Shown here piece after piece: positions 1 through 8,843 of a stretch of 64,000 bases of DNA; position 1 is the first letter of the stretch, and every line of letters starts with the position of its first letter. The DNA lies in assembly GCA_029548365.1 (NCBI GenBank), contig JAKPNN010000030.1, positions 1 to 64,000 on the forward strand. The letters run 5' to 3'. Position numbers and translations under genes: made by a program. Source of the stretch: Chloroflexota bacterium (lineage in GTDB: Bacteria; Chloroflexota; Anaerolineae; Anaerolineales; Anaerolineaceae). The notes below the pieces were generated by a model, which was given only the letters and a program-made list of their open reading frames with translations, was not told the DNA's origin and did not search any database.

Positions 1-857
1 TCAGGAGACAAATTTTGGATGAATCCGCGCTCAAAAAGCATTGAAAAAACCGAAAATTGAAGCATAACCCGGGTGTCGTCTGCATTATAGCGGTGCATCA
101 GCGAATCCACGTCAGAATAATAGACATAAATAAAATCCCGCGTGCCGCTGTGACGATTCAGGTACTCCGCCAGGTTGACAGTAAGATCCGCTTCGGTCAG
201 GTAGGTCTGCAGGACAACCTCTTCCAACTGCATCAGGGACAACCCGGAATTGGCAATGGCAGAATGAAGAAAAGCGGTTGGTCTGACGCCATGGGCACGC
301 AGATGGGGACCCAGGGTTGGCTTATCCATAAATTCTCGTGGAACAAAACCGGCACGGTACAGTCCACCAGAATCCTTTTTTGTGTTAGCGGCTGAATGCA
401 GGATATTATTGATCACCATACCGAATTGCTTGACCCACATTTCGTAGCCGATAATCCCGTGCGCTGCAGATCCAACGCCTGTCCACAGCGTGTTTAAGGC
501 TGAGGCGGTTGTGCTCGGGCAAATGCTGGTGATCGGGCTGAATACACCCCGCTCAAAATAACGCCCCCAAATTAACCCACGTTCAGGGCTGATCACCTGC
601 TTGAACAGGTCATAACCCAACGCGTCCACCAGTAATAAGATCACTTTCTGATAGGGTCCGCCGAGATATCTCAGGATCTCCGCATTTAAAGACGGCCCGC
701 TGAACTCAGGGACACCCAGCAACCGGGTCACCGTTGCGGGCAGGTTGACCAGTGAAAGGCCTTCATAATTTGGCATTACCAGGTTATCGCCATGCGGCAA
801 TCCCTGAAAGCGATGATCAATAATTCTCGGTAAAATTTGCGCTGTTAAATCTGGCAT
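1..857 (-). CDS. Type I phosphodiesterase / nucleotide pyrophosphatase family protein (C-terminus outside window)
   Basis: This gene runs off the window start; about 285 N-terminal residues are visible on the minus strand. It belongs to the alkaline phosphatase superfamily, whose metal-dependent members hydrolyse phosphodiester or pyrophosphate bonds. The sequence shows the expected metal-site segment VDALG (Asp about residue 78) after a hydrophobic strand, and CPSTTASAL about 113-121, where a Thr is the usual nucleophile. No signal peptide is visible, so a cytoplasmic enzyme is likely. The start is ATG at 857 with AAGGAGA just upstream. Substrate is not predictable. It lies codirectionally downstream of the nucleoside phosphorylase, so a nucleotide salvage link is possible but unproven. 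Confidence 0.75.
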   Translation of the reverse strand, partial: MPDLTAQILPRIIDHRFQGLPHGDNLVMPNYEGLSLVNLPATVTRLLGVPEFSGPSLNAEILRYLGGPYQKVILLLVDALGYDLFKQVISPERGLIWGRYFERGVFSPITSICPSTTASALNTLWTGVGSAAHGIIGYEMWVKQFGMVINNILHSAANTKKDSGGLYRAGFVPREFMDKPTLGPHLRAHGVRPTAFLHSAIANSGLSLMQLEEVVLQTYLTEADLTVNLAEYLNRHSGTRDFIYVYYSDVDSLMHRYNADDTRVMLQFSVFSMLFERGFIQNLSP

Positions 858-1008
858 ATGGTCTCCTTGATGGTCAAATTAAAATGATACTATATTTCAA
901 CATGGGAAATAAGCTGCTTTCAATTGAGAATGATGGGCCCCGATCCTTCCGCAACAAGTACGATCACACTTGCAGCTGGCACAACCCCCACACCCTTTGC
1001 GCTGAATT

Positions 1009-1776
1009 TCATAATTCAAGTACCGCTTCCGCTGCCAGCCAGAACAAATTCCTGCGAATATCTATACGCCTATGCCAGCCACGCCCGTCCCAGCCCTCCT
1101 CAATGACCGCATCACCGCCGTACAGCAGCTGTGCAAACGTCACCTGTCTGAATTTTGCCACCGCAAAAAATGCGGCAGCTTCCATCTCAACCGTCAGGCA
1201 GCCTTCTTCCAGGTAGCGGGCAGCTTTGGCAGGAGTTTCACGGTAAATTCCATCCGTCGTCCAGGTCTTCGTTCGAATATAAGCCAGCCCATGCCGCTTT
1301 AGAACTGATTCCAGCGCCTCCACCCCGCGCGGGTCTGCTTCAACCTCTCGCGATGGAGGTAAATAATGATACGAAGTGCCCTCATCACGAATCGCAGCGA
1401 CGGGTAAAAGCAAGTGGCCTACCGCAATTTCTGGATCCAATACGCCGCAGCTGCCACAGGCAATAAATTTTCGGCAGCCCACTGCGATCATCTCCTCCAG
1501 CAAACCCGCTGCCAGAGGCGCACCAACGCCCGGGTGAAAAAAAGCCAAACGCTGACCCTGGAAATCAATTTCATACAGGGGATGCGGTCCGATTTCCGAG
1601 CTCGAACGCCAGACCTCTCGTGGGTTGTAATTCTCCTTCACCCATTCAATCACTTCAGCAAAGAAGCAAATGACGCAATGCTCGGGTACATCCCTGGGTT
1701 GGATAATCTTTCCCGGTTCAATAATCGCTTTCCGGGTAGGATCAAAGTTAAGCAGGGGAATATTTTTGTGGTTCAT
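1009..1776 (-). CDS. Nucleoside phosphorylase (PNP/UDP family)
   Basis: A 255-residue member of the purine/uridine phosphorylase fold, which splits nucleosides with phosphate into base and ribose-1-phosphate in the cytosol. Visible signatures are GVGAP about 83-87 (phosphate/ribose loop), ACGSCG about 106-111, and the family hallmark EMEAAA about 197-202, whose Met-Glu contacts ribose. Uridine phosphorylase-like enzymes fit best, but base preference cannot be read. The open frame extends 24 codons further upstream; ATG at 1776 is preferred because GGAGG lies about 10 bases before it. The BMP-type importer near 12 kb, a family usually specific for nucleosides, would supply suitable substrates. 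Confidence 0.8.
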   Translation of the reverse strand: MNHKNIPLLNFDPTRKAIIEPGKIIQPRDVPEHCVICFFAEVIEWVKENYNPREVWRSSSEIGPHPLYEIDFQGQRLAFFHPGVGAPLAAGLLEEMIAVGCRKFIACGSCGVLDPEIAVGHLLLPVAAIRDEGTSYHYLPPSREVEADPRGVEALESVLKRHGLAYIRTKTWTTDGIYRETPAKAARYLEEGCLTVEMEAAAFFAVAKFRQVTFAQLLYGGDAVIEEGWDGRGWHRRIDIRRNLFWLAAEAVLEL

Positions 1777-1958
1777 GTAAAAAAAGCCTCCGGTAAGCTT
1801 AAAATGCCACAGCACCTGTGACAGTGGCGTTATTTGCACAAAAATCAAACAAACCCATTATAAAGCAAAACCCACCGCACAAGACTTATAGCACAACCTG
1901 TTCAACCAGTGTAAAATTACACCCAGCAACCCATAATAACATCAGCAAAGCAGCATTC

Positions 1959-3419
1959 ATGGACGAGCCAATCAATTTTTCTGATCAAAATACACCTCAA
2001 ACACCCCTCTTCACGTTTGGCAAGAAAATTACCGTAAAAGAGGCGGGCTTTTCCTTTCAACCCATAGAAGGCTTTGAATTGGAAGTGGATAGCTCGGTGT
2101 ATATGTACTCAGAAGACGGGCATCTGGAAATCTGTATGATCGGTGGTGAGCTTGACCCAAAAACCTCTCTTGCCAGGTACAGCAACGAGCTGGCATCAGA
2201 TTTTATGATCAATTTCGATGAATATCAGTTGATCGACGCCAGTAAGGACTTTATCCAGGGAAGCACATGCCTGGTGAATGAAATCTTTTTCACCAATGCA
2301 GATGAGGCGGGGCAGGGAAGGGTTTTGATCTGCTCACCGCACACAAACCAATTCTTTTTCCTGCTGGTGATTGCCTCCGCTGAATATTGGTTGGATCGAG
2401 GCATGCAGACATTCTCAGCGATCAAAGATCAGGTCCAATTTCATCCTGAGTTCGCGCCGGTCTCCAAACCAGAAGTGGTCAAAAAGCACTCCGACCTCAC
2501 GATTGAAACCTTCGAAGCCGTCCAATCCAATGAAAGCCTGGTCCTTTCAACGCACCGGGGAGCGGTCAGCTTACTGCTGGCTGCCAGAACGTCGTTCATT
2601 CAGGATGAAATTACCCTGATTGAAATCATTGGTCCCGAGAATGAAGTACTTTATCGTTTCGATTCTGAATCTGGAGAATTAACCAGCCAATTCGGGAATC
2701 AACCCATCCTCAGCAGCCATGGCGAGCTGTGTGTGTTGCTGCCCTTGCCGCATCAGCAGACCCTGCCAACTGGTAATTACCGGTTAACCTTTGCCACAAA
2801 AAGCGCAGGTCCGCTGCAAGAGGTCAGGGTCGTCCACCGCCAGGGTCGGGTATTCGATTTAGAAACCCTTGATCTGAACCTGTGGCTGGCTTCAGAAGAT
2901 GAACGCTTTAACCAACCCGAATCCCTGGTTGATTTTGAATCCAAACTGCGCACCGCGTTGAAGACGCAATTAGCGCCGTTGAAATTAATCCCTGGCAAAA
3001 TCCTGATTTACCATCCAGCCCCGGATGAGCTGCCTGCTTTTTCCAGCATCAACCTGAACACAGACCTGGCTGATTGCAGCTATATGATCGCAGAGAGCGT
3101 TGATGACGGGCGCGCCCTCAACGTCGGGCTGGTCGATCGTTTGACCCGCGGCGATCCGGACGGTGAGATTGAAATTGCTTCTGTCAGCAGCGGGGCGCCC
3201 GGAATGATCCTTTCACCCATCTCTCCGCACGCCTGTATCCTGGTCAATTATTCTGCAGTCAAAGAAGATTTTTATGCCCTGGCCGATGCGATCATCGGGC
3301 AAATGCTGATATTTTGCGGCTTACAGCAACAGCCAGCCTCTGCAGATCAACCCCTGTCGTTCAGCCCCGATTTACTCAGGCAGCTCAGACGACACCCGCT
3401 ATTCTATAACACCGTTTGA
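1959..3419 (+). CDS. Hypothetical protein, 486 residues
   Basis: I do not recognise this protein. The start is probably ATG 1959 (MDEPINF), because the 47 upstream codons look noncoding and overlap the divergent phosphorylase leader. No signal peptide or membrane span is visible, suggesting a cytosolic protein. The N-terminal 170 residues have alternating hydrophobic and polar strands ending in a segment that resembles Mog1/PsbP-like or DcrB-like folds, but this is a weak impression. The C-terminal half includes a long acidic region and a Pro-rich stretch. Its stop codon overlaps the end of the convergent methyltransferase gene by 16 bases. Confidence 0.6.
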   Translation: MDEPINFSDQNTPQTPLFTFGKKITVKEAGFSFQPIEGFELEVDSSVYMYSEDGHLEICMIGGELDPKTSLARYSNELASDFMINFDEYQLIDASKDFIQGSTCLVNEIFFTNADEAGQGRVLICSPHTNQFFFLLVIASAEYWLDRGMQTFSAIKDQVQFHPEFAPVSKPEVVKKHSDLTIETFEAVQSNESLVLSTHRGAVSLLLAARTSFIQDEITLIEIIGPENEVLYRFDSESGELTSQFGNQPILSSHGELCVLLPLPHQQTLPTGNYRLTFATKSAGPLQEVRVVHRQGRVFDLETLDLNLWLASEDERFNQPESLVDFESKLRTALKTQLAPLKLIPGKILIYHPAPDELPAFSSINLNTDLADCSYMIAESVDDGRALNVGLVDRLTRGDPDGEIEIASVSSGAPGMILSPISPHACILVNYSAVKEDFYALADAIIGQMLIFCGLQQQPASADQPLSFSPDLLRQLRRHPLFYNTV

Positions 3420-4258
3420 GGATCAATCCCCACCCATTCAATCGATTGGTGTTCGCGAAAACGCGCTTGCATCACCGCGATGGCCTGGGGGTTGTTGTCC
3501 ACCAGGAGGAAGCGGCGCTCCAGCGCAAGGCAGACCTCGCCGACAGTGCCGCTGCCTGCAAAAAAGTCCAGCACGAGGTCGCCCAGGTTGGAAGAAGCTG
3601 CAATTATCCTGCGTAAAACACCCACCGGCTTTTGTGTCGGATAACCGGTTTTCTCCTTGCTGTTGGTGCCCACAATCGTGTGCCACCAGGTATCCGTAGG
3701 GAACTTGCCGCGGGTTGCTTTTTCTTTTCCAACCAGCCCCGGCGCCATATAGGGGATGCGTTCGACCGCTTCATAATTAAATGTGTACCGGCTAGGGTCC
3801 TTTGCATAAAACAGGATGTTGTCGTGCTTGGCCGGCCAGCGGGTTTTCGAACGCCCCCCAAAATCATAAGCCCAGATGATCTCGTTGATAAAGGACTCAC
3901 GGCCAAAGATTTCATCCAGCAATATTTTACAGTAGTGCACTTCTCGGTAGTCGATATGGAAATACAGGCTGCCTGTCTCTGAAAGCACCCGGTATGCCTC
4001 CAGCAAACGCGGCTCGAGGAAGCCCAGGTAATCGTCAAATTGATCCCAGTAGGCTTTTTCGCCAATCACCCGGCTTTGATAGCGGTTACCGCCAAAACCC
4101 ACCCGGTCGCCATCAGCGTCAATTTCTACCGTGATCTGCTGGCGCGCTTGTTGCTTGCCGGTGTTGAAGGGAGGGTCAATGTAGATCAAGTTTACCGTTT
4201 CATCAGAAATGCTCTTCAGTACTTGTAAATTATCTCCGAATATGATTTTATTCTCCAT
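3404..4258 (-). CDS. Site-specific DNA methyltransferase (DPPF class, beta order), orphan
   Basis: A 284-residue DNA amino-methyltransferase that uses SAM to methylate adenine N6 or cytosine N4 in a specific sequence. Catalytic motif IV (DPPF, residues 28-31) precedes SAM-binding motif I (FAGSGT, 233-238), the beta arrangement. The C-terminal GYPTQKP segment before motif I is typical of this class. No restriction endonuclease, specificity subunit or Vsr-like gene lies beside it, so it is an orphan that may serve regulation or act as an anti-restriction guard. It is convergent with the hypothetical gene (16-base overlap) and divergent from the PadR gene. Whether the base is A or C cannot be settled from DPPF alone. 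Confidence 0.85.
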   Translation of the reverse strand: MENKIIFGDNLQVLKSISDETVNLIYIDPPFNTGKQQARQQITVEIDADGDRVGFGGNRYQSRVIGEKAYWDQFDDYLGFLEPRLLEAYRVLSETGSLYFHIDYREVHYCKILLDEIFGRESFINEIIWAYDFGGRSKTRWPAKHDNILFYAKDPSRYTFNYEAVERIPYMAPGLVGKEKATRGKFPTDTWWHTIVGTNSKEKTGYPTQKPVGVLRRIIAASSNLGDLVLDFFAGSGTVGEVCLALERRFLLVDNNPQAIAVMQARFREHQSIEWVGIDPQTVL

Positions 4259-4370
4259 ACACCTATTTTAACATCATTAAATCGATATTCTGATGACAAC
4301 CTGGATTGAAAGTTCAAAACCAGGGTAAATCCACGAAGTTTAAACCTTAAAATATGTTTTAACATCTTGG

Positions 4371-4413
4371 TATACTGTGTATTACATTGTATCATGTATG
4401 CCATGAATATGGC
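4371..4413 (+). promoter_or_regulatory. Candidate PadR promoter/operator
   Basis: TATACT at 4371-4376 is a possible -10 box without a convincing -35. Downstream, GCCAT (4400-4404) and ATGGC (4409-4413) form a perfect inverted repeat with a 4-base spacer, 23 bases before the PadR start. Autoregulation by PadR is common in the family, so this is a candidate operator only. Confidence 0.3.
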
Positions 4414-4436
4414 TATCACATTATGAAAGGTAATAT

Positions 4437-4808
4437 ATGAGTACAGAGACAGATCGATCTGAGCAGACCCAGAATTTGGTCTTAGAACTCCGGCGCGGGG
4501 TGATCGTCCTGGCGGTCCTCAGCCAACTGCATGAAGAGCAGTACGGGTATTCACTGATGAAACGGCTTGAAGACCAGCACATGCAAATAGACCAGGGCAC
4601 GCTTTACCCCCTGCTCCGACGCCTCGAAGAACAAAACCTGCTGGAAAGTTCCTGGCGAGTGGAGGAATCTCGCCCACGTCGCTATTATCAATTGAACCGT
4701 TTTGGCGAGAAAGTCCTCAAAGAAATGAGCGCAGAATGGTCACGCATCAAAACCGCGATCGACAAAATTTTATTAGATCAAAAGGAAACACCAAATGCAA
4801 ATGATTAA
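4437..4808 (+). CDS. PadR-family transcriptional regulator
   Basis: A 123-residue winged-helix repressor of the PadR family (subfamily with a short C-terminal helix). The core shows the typical segments LRRGVIVLAVLS, YGYSLMKRLE, GTLYPLLRRLEEQ and PRRYYQLNRFGE, in the order helix 1, helix 2, recognition helix and wing. It lacks a long effector domain, so the ligand is unknown. The start is ATG 4437 with GAAAGG about 7 bases upstream. It overlaps the next gene by 14 bases, so the two are translated together; PadR genes are often paired with a membrane partner like this and repress their own operon. Confidence 0.9.
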   Translation: MSTETDRSEQTQNLVLELRRGVIVLAVLSQLHEEQYGYSLMKRLEDQHMQIDQGTLYPLLRRLEEQNLLESSWRVEESRPRRYYQLNRFGEKVLKEMSAEWSRIKTAIDKILLDQKETPNAND

Positions 4809-5376
4809 TTTATATTTGGCAGAAATTGGAAAACATTTACCCGCGCGCAACCGGGAAGACCTTCACACGATCAAAATTGCTGAAATTGCCCTGGAAATCA
4901 TCTTTACGCTGGCTTTCATCGTGCTGATCAATTTCTTCCTGGATAGAATTGGCATTTATTATGTCGGTAAAACCGGATGGGTTGTCTCGCCTGTTCTCAA
5001 TCAGAATTTCAATCGCTACATCCCCTTACTCACCGCAGCCAACCTGTTGAGCATTGTTCTGAACCTCTTCCTGATTCGCAAGGGTAGCTGGGACAAAGCC
5101 ACGACGGTCGCTAAACTGGCGATCAATGTCTTTACGATTGGAATCAGCATCGCCATCCTGACCGGACCGAATATTCTCACGCTTGATCCTTCAGCATGGA
5201 ACGCACTGAACATTGACGTTTCGAAAACCGCAGAAGAACTCACAGGTCTTATGAATACGGGGATGCGGATCCTGATCGGGTTTTCCATCTTTGGGCTTGT
5301 GGTGGAATCCATCAAACGTGTAGTCACCGACTTCTTCAATAAAGACCGCACCCGTTTAATGATCAACACAAAGTAA
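4795..5376 (+). CDS. Membrane protein, partner of PadR (HAAS-like N-terminus)
   Basis: A 193-residue protein with about four hydrophobic spans (roughly 27-47, 75-92, 104-122 and 153-170). The first 25 residues contain YLAEIGKHLPARNRED, which resembles the start of HAAS/DUF1700-type signalling domains often encoded next to PadR genes. Here the domain appears cut short, because a membrane span begins almost at once instead of after about 70 residues. No enzymatic motif is visible. It overlaps the PadR gene and is followed by a strong hairpin terminator, so the two form a bicistronic unit. Function unknown; membrane stress sensing or transport accessory roles are guesses. Confidence 0.75.
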   Translation: MQMINLYLAEIGKHLPARNREDLHTIKIAEIALEIIFTLAFIVLINFFLDRIGIYYVGKTGWVVSPVLNQNFNRYIPLLTAANLLSIVLNLFLIRKGSWDKATTVAKLAINVFTIGISIAILTGPNILTLDPSAWNALNIDVSKTAEELTGLMNTGMRILIGFSIFGLVVESIKRVVTDFFNKDRTRLMINTK

Positions 5377-5394
5377 CCATCATTAACCATTAGT

Positions 5395-5430
5395 TCCGGG
5401 GCTGCTTCTTAAGCAACCCCGGATGATTTT
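5395..5430 (+). terminator. Rho-independent terminator of PadR operon
   Basis: Two 13-base arms (5395-5407 and 5411-5423) pair with one mismatch around a 3-base loop, followed by a short T-rich tail. It sits 19 bases after the membrane protein stop codon. Confidence 0.75.
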
Positions 5431-5972
5431 AACCCCATCGCTCCGCGCAATACGTCATCTGACATATGGTTTGTTTAGCGCCTGGCTGCGCCGCAATCCG
5501 CCGATTAACGAAGCCGTCCACAGGCCATGCACATCCGGCAGGATGATGGCTTGATAGCCATATGGTTTTAGAAGAAGAACCTCAACTGGAGGCCCAATCC
5601 CTGACGAAAACCGGCTGAATATTTGCATGTACCCGCTATTTTGATGATTGCAATTTTTAATTCAACAATTCACTCCAAAATCAATGCACCGCATTCGTTG
5701 TTTTTAACCCGTGAGCTCCGATCATGAGAAAAGAATTACAGTATATAATAGCTTTAGAAGGTCATTATTAGGCTTGATTCTGACCGGTTAACCTCATCAA
5801 GACAGGTAGCCGTTATAATGAAAATGTCTCAACATCCGGGATAATTCCCGGGGGCAGACCAGAAAACAAAATGGAAGCAAAGAAATTGCGATCATAAAAT
5901 AACAAGCCAAAACTATGTTCCTGCTGATGGAGCGATGCGCGGCTAACCAATCAAACAGAAAAGGAAAACAAC
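5424..5972. other. Intergenic region with a possible gene remnant
   Basis: No convincing gene is visible. On the minus strand an ATG at 5628 opens a 57-codon frame ending at 5455, with Pro/Gly-rich content and the segment AIILPDVHGLW. It has no Shine-Dalgarno site and may be a decayed fragment of a larger enzyme. TATAAT at 5814-5819, without a good -35, could serve the small membrane protein gene that follows. Confidence 0.3.
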
Positions 5973-6341
5973 ATGGTAAATTCCTCAGACGATACCAAAA
6001 AAGACGATTTCATGAACGCGTCCGCAGAAGAATGGAGCCAACCTACACCGCCGGCACAAAGACCGCCGGTACAATCCGAGCCAACGGATCGTTGGGGTTC
6101 ACCAATCTCCGATAAAACCGCGTCCAGCAGTCCTTCCCGCTGGGGGTCAGAAGCACAATCTCAGCCCGGCGGCACGACGCCCGCAGCGGCCCGGAGTGGC
6201 TTAAAATGGTGGATCATCCTGATCGTGGTCCTGGTTGTGCTGTGCCTGTGTGTTTGCCTGGTCGCTGTCGTTTTGCCATTGATAGGGTTGCCGGTGCTTG
6301 GATGGAACTTATTCCAGAGTGGGTTTGAATTTATTCCTTAA
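5973..6341 (+). CDS. Small membrane protein with disordered N-terminus
   Basis: A 122-residue protein with a hydrophilic N-terminal 75 residues rich in Ser, Pro, Thr, Gln and Trp, then a single strong hydrophobic segment (about 77-105, containing CLCVCLV) and a short tail. The pattern suggests a C-tail-anchored or single-pass protein with a disordered cytosolic region. No family is recognised. The start is ATG 5973 with AAGGA 8 bases upstream. It stands alone and is convergent with ppk. A frame 58 bases further upstream in another phase is a shadow. Confidence 0.6.
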   Translation: MVNSSDDTKKDDFMNASAEEWSQPTPPAQRPPVQSEPTDRWGSPISDKTASSSPSRWGSEAQSQPGGTTPAAARSGLKWWIILIVVLVVLCLCVCLVAVVLPLIGLPVLGWNLFQSGFEFIP

Positions 6342-6405
6342 CCGGGTTTTAAAAAACACGCCCGGGTCAGTTCAGGCGCTGTCGTGTTATCGTCAGGCGT
6401 GACGG

Positions 6406-8529
6406 TTAGCGGTGATCCATTAACCAGTCCTGAACGTCGATCAGCTCATCATCGCCCCCAGCCTGAAATCGTTCATAACTTCCGTCTGCGTTCATACGCC
6501 AGGCTTTTATGTCTTCCCGCAAATATACCGCCAAAACTGAATCATGCAGGTAGCGAATCAGGTTCTGATCTTCAACAGGGAAGAGCACTTCCACACGCTG
6601 ATTCAAATTACGCGGCATCAAATCAGCGCTGCCCATGTAAATAATTTCCTGGCCATGATTGTGAAAATAATACACCCGGCTGTGCTCTAAAAACCGTCCC
6701 AGCACGCTGATCACGCGAATATTCTCACTCAGCCCGGCAACCCCGGGCCGCAGGCAACAGACGCCGCGCACAATCAGGTCAATCTTCACCCTGGCGCGGG
6801 AAGCCTTGTAAAGCGAACGGATGATACCGCCATCCACCAGGGCATTCATTTTCATGATGATCCTGCCATCGCCATGTCGTTTCTGGTGAGCAATTTCTTG
6901 TTTGATTAATTTGTCAATATTTTTCCGCAACAGGAACGGGGCAACCACCATCTTGCGGTATTCCTGTTTAGCGGAATACCCGGTCAGGTAATTAAACAGG
7001 TCCGTGGCATCTGCACCCAGAACTTCATCTGTGGTGAACATGCCGATGTCTTCATAAAGTAATGCGGTGTGATGGTTGTAGTTACCCGTAGCCAGGTGCA
7101 AATAGCGGCGAATATGTTCATTCTCTTTGCGCACCACCAGGGTGACCTTTGAGTGGGTTTTCAGTCCCATCAACCCGTACGTCACATGCACCCCCTCCTG
7201 TTCTAACAGCCTGGTCCATTCAATATTGTTCTCTTCGTCAAATCGAGCCTGCAGTTCAACCAGCACCGCCACCTGTTTGCCGTAATCCCGCCGGGCTCTC
7301 AGCAATGCTTTGAGCACGGGAGAATTCCGCCCCACCCGGTACAGGGTTTGCTTGATGGCGAGCACATTGGGGTCAATGGCTGCATTTTCAATAAAATCGA
7401 CCACCGGGTCAAAAGAATCATAGGGGAGATGTAAAAGCACATCTTTTTTTGCGATCGCATCAAAAAACACGTCCGGTTTGACATCCCCGTCAAACTCGAA
7501 GGCAGTTGGTATCACTGGAGTAAAAGGTCTGTACTTCAAATCCGGTCGATTAATCTGGCAGAGTTGTTGTAAGTGGCGCAGGACAAATGGCCGATCATAG
7601 GTATAAATAAACTGTGCATCCACACTCAGGTTATCCACCAGGATTTTCAGCACACGGTCGGGCATATTGGATCCAACCATTAATTGCACCACCGAACCAA
7701 ACCTGCGGCGCCGGACACCATCCTCCATGACTTCCAACAGATCCATCACGTCCAACCCCTGCAGCTCAATCTCAGCATTGCGGACCACATAGAAGGGGTA
7801 AGCCTCCAGCACTTTCAAACCCGGGAAAAGTTTGCCCAGGTTGGCGATAATCACATCGGTGATGGGCACAAAGGCATGTTTGCGCGGCTGTTTGGCTCGC
7901 GGTGAATGATCATAAGCTGCTTTATGCACCGGCAAAAAATTCGGCAGCGTGCCGGGCACCTTCAGGCGCGAAAAATGACGCCTGCCGCGTGAATCTTCAA
8001 CCAGGATGGCCAGGTTAAAGCTGAGGTTAGAAATATACGGGAAGGGATGCCCCGGGTCAAACGCCAGGGGAGTTAATACCGGGAAAACAACTTCCTTAAA
8101 ATAACCGGTAACCCTTGAAAGCTGTGATTTATTCAAATCCTGGTAATCCAAAATTTGAACCCCCACCTCTGAAAGCTGGGGCCTGAGCACATCATAGAAA
8201 TAATTCTGGGCATCCCGGATCAGTTTGCGGGCTTCTTTGCGAATCTCCTGCAATTGTTGGCCCGGCGGCATATTTTCAAAATAAGGTCCCTTTTTCTCCG
8301 ACTCCTCTGTCAGGCTTCCAACCCGCACCATGAAGAACTCATCTAATATCGAGCCCACAATTCCTAAAAAACGTAACCGTTCCAAAAGTGGATTGGCTGG
8401 GTTCATGGCCTCAAACAAAACCCGCCGGTGAAATTTCAGCATCGATAATTCCCGATTGAGGTAATTCATCGGATCGTCGATGGAAACCTTGTGGGTTTGT
8501 CCCTGGTGATTCTGATGGTTTTTCGGCAT
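6406..8529 (-). CDS. ppk1: Polyphosphate kinase
   Basis: A 707-residue PPK1, which reversibly polymerises the gamma-phosphate of ATP into inorganic polyphosphate, usually at the membrane. The domain order is the N-terminal helical domain (MNYLNRELSML near residue 21), head domain, and two C-terminal PLD-like domains. The phosphorylated His is in KTHSKVTLV (His 459), and a second conserved His lies in the YFHNHG segment near 623-625. Length is typical. The first Met gives 20 extra residues before the conserved core; Met 21 is an alternative start. It is divergent from inorganic pyrophosphatase, a sensible pairing in phosphate metabolism. Confidence 0.95.
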   Translation of the reverse strand: MPKNHQNHQGQTHKVSIDDPMNYLNRELSMLKFHRRVLFEAMNPANPLLERLRFLGIVGSILDEFFMVRVGSLTEESEKKGPYFENMPPGQQLQEIRKEARKLIRDAQNYFYDVLRPQLSEVGVQILDYQDLNKSQLSRVTGYFKEVVFPVLTPLAFDPGHPFPYISNLSFNLAILVEDSRGRRHFSRLKVPGTLPNFLPVHKAAYDHSPRAKQPRKHAFVPITDVIIANLGKLFPGLKVLEAYPFYVVRNAEIELQGLDVMDLLEVMEDGVRRRRFGSVVQLMVGSNMPDRVLKILVDNLSVDAQFIYTYDRPFVLRHLQQLCQINRPDLKYRPFTPVIPTAFEFDGDVKPDVFFDAIAKKDVLLHLPYDSFDPVVDFIENAAIDPNVLAIKQTLYRVGRNSPVLKALLRARRDYGKQVAVLVELQARFDEENNIEWTRLLEQEGVHVTYGLMGLKTHSKVTLVVRKENEHIRRYLHLATGNYNHHTALLYEDIGMFTTDEVLGADATDLFNYLTGYSAKQEYRKMVVAPFLLRKNIDKLIKQEIAHQKRHGDGRIIMKMNALVDGGIIRSLYKASRARVKIDLIVRGVCCLRPGVAGLSENIRVISVLGRFLEHSRVYYFHNHGQEIIYMGSADLMPRNLNQRVEVLFPVEDQNLIRYLHDSVLAVYLREDIKAWRMNADGSYERFQAGGDDELIDVQDWLMDHR

Positions 8530-8724
8530 TACGTTTTCAATCTTTCCCTGAATGCACTTTATTTTTCCATCTGTGCCTATCGGTTATCATATCACATATT
8601 GTCTGAACACCGAAAACAGCATCCCGCCCTTTTTGGATGCATTCACCAGGAACACCAACCTGATCAATAATTGAAGAGAACAAATAAAATTAAATGACCA
8701 TTAACACAGAAAGAAAAGCCTGAC

Positions 8725-8753
8725 TTGACAAACAGGTTATCCTCATAGACAAT
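8725..8753 (+). promoter_or_regulatory. Putative ppa promoter
   Basis: A consensus TTGACA (8725-8730) is followed after 17 bases by GACAAT (8748-8753), matching the -10 consensus at four of six positions. It lies about 90 bases before the pyrophosphatase start, within the 314-base divergent gap with ppk. I see nothing else in that gap. Confidence 0.45.
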
Positions 8754-8843
8754 AGTGTTCAGGCAACAGGAGCATTGAATATCAATACACCAAGATATCA
8801 CCCTGGTTCGATGGGTTCCTGGCTGTAATGAAAGGAATTTACC

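Noticed and set aside
3404-4258. Restriction-modification system
   Set aside because: Only the methyltransferase is present; neither neighbour looks like a nuclease or a specificity subunit.
6342-6370. Bidirectional terminator between the small membrane protein gene and ppk
   Set aside because: The stem is only five bases and there is no clear T-tract on either strand.
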